A DNA stretch of 64,000 nt, taken from assembly GCA_039566865.1 (NCBI GenBank), contig CM076945.1, positions 5,631,501-5,695,500 of the forward strand, given 5' to 3'. The notes beneath the pieces were generated by a model. It made no database searches and was not told where the DNA came from. It saw nothing but the letters and a program-made list of their open reading frames with translations. The position numbers and the translations under genes were made by a program. Source of the stretch: Aurelia coerulea. Its lineage: Eukaryota > Cnidaria > Scyphozoa > Semaeostomeae > Ulmaridae. Positions 57,801 to 64,000 of the stretch are shown here, in pieces (the stretch's first letter is position 1; each line of letters starts with the position of its first letter).

Positions 57801-60800
57801 TCTTTAAAAAGGTGGGTGTAAAATTCTATTCCGCTTTTATTTGAATTGAATGGCTTGAAAGGAACTTATACTATTTTGCTGTAAATCTGCCGTGGAAATT
57901 TTTTGATATCTTGATTTGTAAAAAAAATTGATGGAAAATTTTGAAAACATTTAAATCATCGTAATTCCTAAACAAAACGAGGAAAAATCATATAGCTTTA
58001 AAAAAAACAATAGTTTATGAAGGCCTACAATATGGTGAAAAGCAGAAATAAATATCTTTTCTGGTTTAAGATTTAGAAATTTGATGACGTCATAGCCTCA
58101 AATTTGATAAATGCCGCCATTTTGAAACTAATCAAGATATCAATAAATTTCCATGGAAGATTTACAGCAAAAAGCGCTAAGTTCCTTCCAAGCCATATAA
58201 TTCAAAGGAAACTGCAATAGAATATTACACCGACCTTTTTAAAGATTTGAGCCCTATGTTGAGGGGATTGATTTTCGCCGCTTCACATAACTTCAAGCAA
58301 CTTGTGAAGCCCGCTTACACGATCACATTCTGTGACCACATAAAAAATGTGAAGCAAATTTCACGCGAATATGATCGTGTAAACCGGCCTTTAAGGAAAA
58401 GAATATTTGATCTTTGAAGTTACGAAAGTTTCATCTGCTAACCGTCCTATTCGGATCACGATAGCAGTTGTTGTGCTAAACATTGGGTCCTCTGTTATCT
58501 ATGAATATCCTCAAATCAAATAAAACAAAATTCCATGAGATGTTTTCAAAAATCAAGAAATCATACTGGATAAAAAAAGCTAAAAGCTTTTGTAGTTTGG
58601 AGCTTAATTTTCCAATGGACCCGCAGGTCAAACAGAAAATGTTTTGACATTGCAAAGTATCCAAACGGTTTGACATTGTTTTGAGAGCAATTTTTGTCAA
58701 TACTTGTTTGAAACCATTGAGTCACTTTGGAAGCCTTTTTCTGACAAATATGAATCGATTCTGCATTGAGAGAATTAAAAATCTAAGAAACTCACAAGAA
58801 ACTGTTGGTAGCAATATACAGTTACAGAGACCCGCTGCCAGCCCCGGGCCTGAGGTTCATGTAACAAAAACACACGCGTGTTGTTCTTTAAAACATGTTC
58901 AGTATCTTACCTAATGTCACTTTACCACCATACAGTTGAGCTGTTAACATGAGAGTTTCTTCTGAAGTTAGGACCTGAAGTGGAAAGGAAAGTAATGAAA
59001 ACGAAATCTACTTCGGCAAAGCCGGATAAATTTTACGGTTGCGAGATTTGCAGTAGTTAATTAACAACCAATTTAAAACAACTTTCTTCAAGAACTGTTT
59101 CCAAGCAAAATCACCAATCAATTTTTCACAGGAGACAGGAGTACAGTACGGATAATTTGTGACTTAAAATCTCTGAATTTGGAAGAGTTTGTTTCAGAAT
59201 TCATAAAATTTCATTATTCAAAAGACAGAAAAAACCAAATTACAAAAATTTGACCTCTTTCCCAATTACATTTGATTCACAACACGCATGGCTGTCTTGG
59301 AAATGCATGATTTATTTTTGAATACTACCGAGCGAGTTAAAAAAAGGTTCGGCGCTTGAGAGGCTACTGCTCCCTGAATATATCAGCAATTATATTTTGC
59401 AATAACGGATTGAATAGCTAACATGTTCAATTATTTTTTTAATTTTTCCTGACTGAAATCGGTCTCTCCGTTCAGATTAGACAAGGAATTTTCTAATAAA
59501 AGTCCCTTTGAGAAACCTTAAAAAACGTGCTAAAATCGTGAGAAAGTTTCCCTAATATTTTAACCTTTTATCAATGAGTTGAAACGCTTTAGCACGTGCT
59601 ATCCTTTCAGGGGGAATGAAAACAGTTTTCCCCCTGGTATGAATAACTTATTCAGAGGGATTCAATTCTCCCAAGAGGACAAAATACACGAATGCATAGT
59701 AGTGTCATTATTGCTAGGAAGGAAAACAAAGAGAAAATTTGCTTGTCGTTTTCATTCGTTTTTTGCACATTTTCGAAAGGGGCTTTCTGCAGAAAATCTC
59801 CCATATTGACGCGAACGAATGGCCGATTATAGCCAGGTAAATGACTGAGCCTAAATAAACATATCAGCAATAAAACGACACAGCTTTCAATATTATTGCT
59901 TTGGTAGTGAGGGAGAAGGATTTTTTCAAACGCCGGGCCTTTTTATTGACCCATAATCCGGTATATCAATAAATCGCCATTTTTATTTCTAAATTCAGGA
60001 AAAAAAGTCGTTGAATTGGATTAAGTTGCGAATGATTTGTTCTGTAACAAAGTAATCGTCTCAATACGCGTCTTGTTAGATGGCTATGATGCACCTTTTG
60101 CTGATCTTCTTGTCAGAAGCAATGAAAAAACTGTCCATGTTCAGAATGTACAAAGACTGATGATAGATATTTACAAAACATTACAAGTCTCTATTTTTGT
60201 CGGAACTATTCCAGAGAAGAGAGGTCAGGTATAATCTCAGAATGAATGACACAGTTTTACTTCCAAGTACATCCACCGTGGCCTTCGGCATGAAGTCCAT
60301 CTGTTTTAGGGGTAGCATACTCTGGAACAGCATGCCAGATGTGATAAAGAGCAGCGAAACGGTCGCTTCCTTTTGCAAAAACCAAAACATGGCTGGGGAA
60401 GGATGCAATTGTAAATTATGCCGTTTATTGTAAATATTATGGTTTGCTGTATTTAAGTTATGTATTTAAGTTGGTTTTTATTAGCTTACTCTTTTAAAGA
60501 GCATGAGCTATTAGTACCCATACCAACTGTAAATAAGAAGTATTATTATTATTATTATTATTATCAATTCCATTCTTTTGTGCGAACCAAAGTAAAAAAC
60601 GAAATTTTTACTTGTAGGATTACTCACCCGTCCATCTGTAATGAAATGCGTTGGTTTGAATATGAACTCAACACTGAAGATGCTTGAAATATTACCAATG
60701 ACCATCGATGTTAAAACAAGTCCAATTAACATCCATGCTACTGAGAAAATCCTTCCACGTACTGTGATTGGCACCAGATCTCCATACCTGTAGAAAGTGA

Positions 60801-62531
60801 GGTACAATTTATTGAAAAGGAAGGAGAAACTCTCGGATGAGCTACACCTATCATTTTATAAGAAACTAAGAACTAAGAAACTTTCAGTGTGCCGACGAAT
60901 GATTGCAACCTTTTTGTGTTTTGCACGAGTCTTTTTTTTTATTCATATTAAAGTATTACAATAAATCTTACATTCTACTATACGTTCCTGATTACTATAC
61001 TACACTACAGGGACGATACTATGGGGAGCGAAAGACTATGACTACCCCATGGCCAATATGAAAAGACACGCAACGTTTAAATTAAATACAACTACACTAC
61101 GAACGATTTAAAAACTACTGGATACTATACTAGATTCCATCCCACATCAGATGTCAGGTCAGGGATGCGATCAATGCGAACGCAACTCGTTCAAGTTATT
61201 TAAGGTAAATCAAATGCCTGTCATCTGATGTGAAACAGAATTTACAAAGAAAAGGAAACATTTACGTAAAGAGACTTGGTGGCTGCTTTGTGCATGACTG
61301 AGGTTTGGAAGACCTTAGTCAAACCGACCAGTTTCGTGAATGAAATGTAAAGTTAGTTCGAGTATATCTCTGTTCAAGTCATAAGAAAGGTCTTGATCAC
61401 CATATAATAAAAGCTGCACCAAAGCATCATTTGAAAGATTGGTGATTTGTACAGATGGACGAGTCTTTAAAGGCAATGGGTCCATGTAAGTAGCATGCTT
61501 CGAGGGGGATATTTCGCAAACATGTGATATTTTCCTATGTATTCATGCGACTCATGTGATCAGTTTTCGTGCAAATAGGAGGTTGAGTATTGAATGACTT
61601 CCCACGCAGTCTAAAGTCCAATATTTTTCAAATGATCAGTTTGAACAGCGTCAGTCTAAACCAGTCAAACCACTCAAAAGCTGCATGCATGTCGGCATTC
61701 TGTCAGCAGCTTCAACAAGCGTGCATGCAACTGATATTTATATGGGCACACTGCCTTTAAAGGGGCTCAGTCGTCAAACAGTAAACAAATCCGTAAACTC
61801 GCACGTCTCAGGGATTATCCATTGTTCATCCATTGTTCTCTGCAGTTTGTTTTGTGGCTTCACCCAAGCCACAAAAAAGTGACCGTTAAAAACCCATTTA
61901 TATCCGAGCAATCGTAGAAGATATGAATGTTTGGTTTGTTCCTTAGTGAAGTACAAGGATTAATGCCCAAACAGCAACTTTCATTTTGAAAAAAATACGA
62001 AAATCCTGTTTGATATCACCTTTCAAAAAACTGCAAAAATCATCGCTTTGTTTACATTTTGACGACGGAGCCCCTTTAATATTGAAAGGTAGCATGCGAC
62101 ATGACCGAAACTTCCAATTTCCTCTTACTTTTCAGCAGAGGTTACTGTAGCCAGACAAGAAGTATCTGTCAAGTGATTGAGATAGGTTCACCCGGAAGCT
62201 TCAGAGAAAGTGACCGGGGAGGTGTAAAGAATTGGCAACACAAACAAAAGAAAGAAAGGACCGAGCTAACACGGTATGGGAAGGGTGAAACAAAATAAGA
62301 TTTTTCCCAAGTAACGCATTAGATTCATTCGTAAACAAGCACCACTCATTTACCGTGTGGAGGAAAGACTAACAAAACTCAATGGCGGATGCAGTAACAG
62401 AAGTAAACGATGGAAAGAGAAAAAGGCACTTGATGCTAAATATGATTACATACCCGACAGTTGTCATGGTGATATAGGCCAGCCAAATACCACTTCCTGT
62501 GCCTCTTGTATAAGAACTGGAGAAGTCCTGA
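48481..62531 (-). CDS. Potassium-pore channel with glutamate-receptor-like topology (5' partial), 6 exons
   Basis: Membrane channel. Six exons with GT/AG borders and matching phases give 357 residues ending at 48481. Order by residue: pore helix and filter TMTTVGYGDLVP (about 20-32), inner helix FSVAWMLIGLVLTSMVIGNI (38-57), a roughly 150-residue domain, a second helix KYGGIILLLLVFIGG (about 215-231), then a 120-residue hydrophilic tail with a coiled-coil-prone stretch. TTVGYGD is the K+ selectivity filter. Pore, helix, ~150-residue domain, helix is the P-M3-S2-M4 order of ionotropic glutamate receptors, and GluR0 of cyanobacteria and AvGluR1 of a rotifer combine such a fold with a K+ filter. 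The ligand-binding domain identity is inferred from topology and weak similarity only. M1 and the N-terminal lobe were not found and may lie beyond the window. Confidence 0.8.
48931..49266. mobile_element. Hairpin element filling a K-pore channel intron
   Basis: CTTGTTTAGATCCTTGTCTT / AAGACAAGGATCAAAACAAG with long inverse arms (GGGAGATATATT in both senses). Occupies much of the 768-bp intron before the last exon. Confidence 0.78.
49605..49752 (-). CDS. K-pore channel exon: last transmembrane helix (M4-like)
   Basis: Reads LGEPLEDELLDHIISPYADI, then a hydrophobic helix KYGGIILLLLVFIGG and a basic end LLKRIR. The position matches M4 of glutamate receptors. The acceptor is CTGTCATAG and the donor is AGAG|GTATAT. 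Confidence 0.85.
49915..50020. repeat. CTTC/CCTT microsatellite
   Basis: About 100 bp of TTCC repeats. Gives false Leu-Pro-Ser-Phe frames in three phases. Confidence 0.97.
50030..50325. mobile_element. Decayed relative of the hairpin at 28157, with nested palindrome
   Basis: Right arm (GCCCTTATGAATTCAAATTCT, AAACTTTGTTCGCGGAACAA) matches 28157-28575. A separate palindrome TACCCTGGGTACCAGACTCT / inverse at 50070-50157 sits in its middle. Confidence 0.6.
50327..50489. repeat. Direct repeat A, copy 1 (TG...CA)
   Basis: TGAAACATTTACGCTCGCGT...CATCTTGTCA. Essentially identical to 52652-52814. The TG/CA ends and 2.3-kb spacing recall short LTRs, but no primer site or matching flank is evident. 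Confidence 0.85.
51121..51640. repeat. Tandem repeat of 113-119 bp, about four copies
   Basis: TAAAAGTCCCTTGATGGTAA starts at 51171, 51284, 51400 and 51519. Each unit also has GTATGTTAAGGTCCCTGGGC and GGCATCAGCA. In a K-pore channel intron. Confidence 0.9.
52309..52651. repeat. Direct repeat B, copy 1
   Basis: From GGTAAGGCCACCATACAAGA to CAGGAACCGCTGGCGTTAA. Near identical to 54889-55219. Ends where repeat A copy 2 begins. Confidence 0.9.
52652..52814. repeat. Direct repeat A, copy 2 (TG...CA)
   Basis: Same as 50327-50489, directly following repeat B copy 1. Confidence 0.85.
53100..54590. repeat. ~100-bp minisatellite array
   Basis: CCCCAAGCGGCGAAGCGCGT recurs with spacings of 100, 100, 100, 99, 94, 109, 96, 136 and 146 bp from 53570 to 54550. 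More diverged units lie before 53500. Units differ by A-run length and by GATATGTTGATATGTT duplications. Minus-strand frames through it are artefacts. Confidence 0.93.
54889..55219. repeat. Direct repeat B, copy 2
   Basis: Copy of 52309-52651 ending CTGGCGTTAA and followed by the unique sequence AGGTGGATTGTAGCG. Lies about 80 bp from a channel exon. Confidence 0.9.
55300..55568 (-). CDS. K-pore channel exon: main part of post-pore domain
   Basis: About 89 residues: NTSNGHFVQQSLLSGNISKV, ALEYYKASTLANYLDHPNI, IKGSYGVLIGGETKRIKHC, then a charged helix ending LVYRYE. The acceptor is CCTATTTAG and the donor is GAG|GTAATA. The alternation fits an S2-like lobe but I cannot name ligand contacts. Confidence 0.85.
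55755..55915. repeat. Alternating inverted array of CCGAGTTTTTCTG
   Basis: Eight or so units of GAAAAACCGAGTTTTTCTGA and inverse in alternating order, allowing many pairings. In a K-pore channel intron. Confidence 0.88.
56150..56232. repeat. 10-bp minisatellite ACAGACCAGT
   Basis: About eight units, two with GCAGACAAGT variants. Confidence 0.92.
56420..56880 (+). mobile_element. LINE (endonuclease-reverse transcriptase) C-terminal fragment, frameshifted
   Basis: Reads YGVETWTITKTLEKRLEAFE, MWSYRKMLKLSWTEKV, RKLRYFGHLIRQN and GKRGRGRPRINWFDTIK. It continues in another frame as RATRIAMDRDKWRATVSSND. This is the classic C-terminus of RTE/CR1-like transposon polymerases. One frameshift near 56745 shows it is dead. 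Confidence 0.85.
57584..58391. mobile_element. Composite inverted element
   Basis: Outer arms CCGGTTCACACGATCATATT / GATCGTGTAAACCGG and AAAATGTGAAGCAAATTT in both senses. The inner element 57786-58256 has GGGCTCAAATCTTT ends matching the 24231 family. It looks like one MITE inserted in another. Confidence 0.7.
58911..58974 (-). CDS. K-pore channel exon: start of post-pore domain
   Basis: Reads VLTSEETLMLTAQLYGGKVT then L. The acceptor is TTCCACTTCAG and the donor is TTAG|GTAAGA. GGKVTLGNTS across the junction resembles the hinge strand (GKKVAV..GS) that opens the second lobe in periplasmic-binding-like domains. That similarity is weak. Confidence 0.8.
58980..60030. other. K-pore channel intron, no element recognised
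   Basis: AT-rich. 59579-59870 has open frames on both strands without recognisable domains. Confidence 0.4.
60060..60564 (+). mobile_element. LINE reverse transcriptase C-terminus, frameshifted, with ATT tail
   Basis: Reads DAPFADLLVRSNEKTVHVQN, RLMIDIYKTLQ, then after a frameshift near 60190 VRYNLRMNDTVLLPSTSTVA, SICFRGSILWNSMPDVIKSS and CNCKLC. Ends in (ATT)n at 60540-60564. Same family as the element at 29 kb. Opposite strand to the host gene. Confidence 0.82.
60628..60787 (-). CDS. K-pore channel exon: filter YGD and inner helix
   Basis: Starts YGDLVPITVRGRIFS and runs through WMLIGLVLTSMVIGNISSIF to FITDGR. The acceptor is CTTTCTACAG and the donor is CGG|GTGAGT. GR after the filter followed by WML is typical of the GluR0/two-helix K+ channel pore. 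Confidence 0.9.
60945..61485 (-). mobile_element. LINE 3' end: polymerase C-terminus and 3' UTR
   Basis: Minus strand reads ITNLSNDALVQLLLYGDQDL, then SYDLNRDILELTLHFIHETG and a stop near 61325, followed by a UTR whose inverse is at 25445-25690. Related to the fragment at 21242-21544. Confidence 0.75.
61759..62077. mobile_element. MITE, AAAGGGGCTCCGTCGTC ends, copy 2
   Basis: AAAGGGGCTCAGTCGTC / GACGACGGAGCCCCTTT, TTAA-like on both sides. Reverse-oriented copy of 48055-48387. Confidence 0.8.
62454..62531 (-). CDS. K-pore channel exon: pore helix and start of filter
   Basis: A 78-nt exon reading QDFSSSYTRGTGSGIWLAY, then ITMTTVG. The acceptor is CTAAAAACAG and the donor is CGG|GTATGT. The intron splits the first Gly codon of GYG. 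An upstream exon ending in phase 2 is required but was not found. Confidence 0.85.
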
Positions 62532-62939
62532 CTGTTTTTAGAACATTCCTACGAATAAGAATATTAAAGGATTAGGATTGAACACAAAGAAAATGGTACT
62601 TGTACCGATCTTTCCTTGTAGGAATGTCATACAGTATGTCCATCTGATTGCGTTCCTTAGCTCCCAGAGAACAAGTGAATTAAAGAAAGAAATTAGGTTT
62701 CTCTCCGTCCTTTCTTCACCCCCCCCCCAACTCCTACTTGCATTGACAAGGAAAGGATCAGATACTTGGAGCTTACAAAATAAAATTTGGAGAAAGTTTG
62801 GAAGGTTTGGAGCAAGCGCAACATTTTTCAAATCCAGCTTCTGAATTTCTTTGAACCAACTAAACATCTCTTCAGATGTTCATCTTTAAAAAAATTCACA
62901 CAACGTCATCTCTAAAGAATCTAGCGATCAGAAAATATA

Positions 62940-63290
62940 TATATACAGGGTGTCAAAAAAAATTTGTCCCCTGTTTGCCTAAAGATTGTGACAAAATGGC
63001 AAAAGATTCCCGCCAAACTTCTATATGATGTTGTTCTTCAGATGTTCAAATAAAGTTTGCTGCCATCCCCGTAAAAATCGGTTGGAAAATGATGGAGCTA
63101 TGACCTTCAGAAGACCAAATTTGCCTTATGACTGAAACCAGCGTTCGGTCATTTTGTTTTCTATTTTGATGCGATAAGCAGCTTTCAAGAGAGGTAAGAA
63201 ATAGTTTGTATGAGGTAAGAAATAGTTTAACTCTCTGATGATTGTCGGAATTTTCAAGAGAGCTATGACATTGGAGGCTGCTGTTTCATT
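62940..63290. other. One-ended transposon-like sequence
   Basis: ATACAGGGTGTCAAAAAAAA after (TA)n resembles a mariner-type end, but no matching inverted end is present. The rest is unrecognised. Confidence 0.4.
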
Positions 63291-63324
63291 TCATCCATGA
63301 AGCTATTTATCGCCGCAAAAATAG

Positions 63325-64000
63325 TAAAGCCCCGGCAAAACGACTGGACATTTGCACTGGACATGCACTGGACAAATGTTCAGCGTAAAATGTTGCGTCG
63401 TTTTGCCACCTTGTCCAGTCTTGTTCAGTCGTGTTCAGCGATGTTGAGCGTTGTTCAGTTGATTTTGAAGGCAGTCAAAAATGTTCAGTGGACAAGATTA
63501 AATTTCTTTTGTTTTAAGATGTTGTGGAAAAATGTTCAGTCGTTTTGCCACTTCACTCGACATTTGTCCAGTTTGCGCACGCACATTGCAACGAAACAGT
63601 GGACGATTTCATTCACATCTTTTCTTTCCAAGCTAAACTGTCCTCCATTGTCAACTCTTTCATGTTATTTTACAAATATTCTCATTTATTCATAGTATCT
63701 TTAGCCATTGCCATTCGTCTCTATGGCTTTTCTTCCGTTTTTATCTTGGAAGAATAGTCAAAACCATGGCTGACAATCTTTTGTTTACGACCTATGTAAA
63801 GAAACTTTTTTCTTAATGTCAGAATTTTGATGGCAGAAAGAACGACGTGAATAAAGCCACAAACAAAATCAAAAGAATATTTCTAGCTCCCTGGTGCTCT
63901 GTTGAGTATGCCCAAAACTTCTCAAACTGAATTCTCGATCCAAAAAACTTGGCGCATTTCTGTTGCCCAGCAAATGTTCACTGGACAATGTTCAGTCGTT
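63325..64000. repeat. GTTCAGT/TGTCCAGT-rich inverted sequence, cut by window end
   Basis: CAAAACGACTGGACATTTGC near the start pairs with GTTCAGTCGTTTTGCCAC near 63535. GTTCAGT or GTCCAGT words occur more than ten times, and the window ends in GTTCAGTCGTT. Probably a MITE reaching past the edge. Confidence 0.55.

Noticed and set aside
62538..62867. 109-codon minus-strand frame as the missing upstream exon of the K-pore channel
   Set aside because: No M1-like helix or binding-domain motif in a compatible frame with a donor in phase 2.

Overview
This window looks like animal nuclear DNA, most likely from a cnidarian such as a coral or sea anemone. The evidence is AT-rich sequence, genes split into many short exons with GT/AG junctions, two metazoan-type membrane receptor/channel genes, and dense miniature inverted-repeat transposons and LINE remnants. 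The phylum is an inference from gene content and style. No species marker is present.

Gene 1 (minus strand, about 9.2-26.6 kb) is an adhesion G-protein-coupled receptor. I could chain 13 exons with matching phases from a calcium-binding EGF module to the stop codon at 9165. The order is EGF, Ig, SEA (with an RRKRR furin-like site), hormone-receptor-motif domain, GAIN domain with a GPS cleavage motif (CSCNHLTNF), seven transmembrane helices, and a Ser/Thr-rich tail. Upstream of the EGF exon lies an array of candidate micro-exons of 12 nt, all in phase 1 and each adding a short Asp-rich peptide. A candidate signal-peptide exon lies at 26633.

Gene 2 (minus strand, 48481-62531, 5' end not found) is the most unusual item. 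Six phase-consistent exons encode a TTVGYGD potassium-channel filter, an inner helix, a roughly 150-residue domain, another transmembrane helix and a coiled-coil-prone tail. That is the topology of an ionotropic glutamate receptor carrying a K+ channel filter, as in bacterial GluR0. Its introns hold a ~100-bp minisatellite, a ~115-bp tandem repeat and large local duplications.

The rest is a transposon graveyard. I see at least a dozen fold-back/MITE families: TA-flanked, TAA-flanked and TTAA-flanked types, and a long-TIR family with 9-bp target duplications like Mutator elements. There are also non-LTR retrotransposon 3' ends (29.1, 47.2, 60.1, 21.2, 61.3, 56.4 kb) and a Penelope-like fragment with a degenerate hammerhead-like motif (18.85-19.2 kb). 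Between 26.7 and 48 kb I find no gene I can support. Exon coordinates come from reading splice signals by eye and are not transcript-confirmed.
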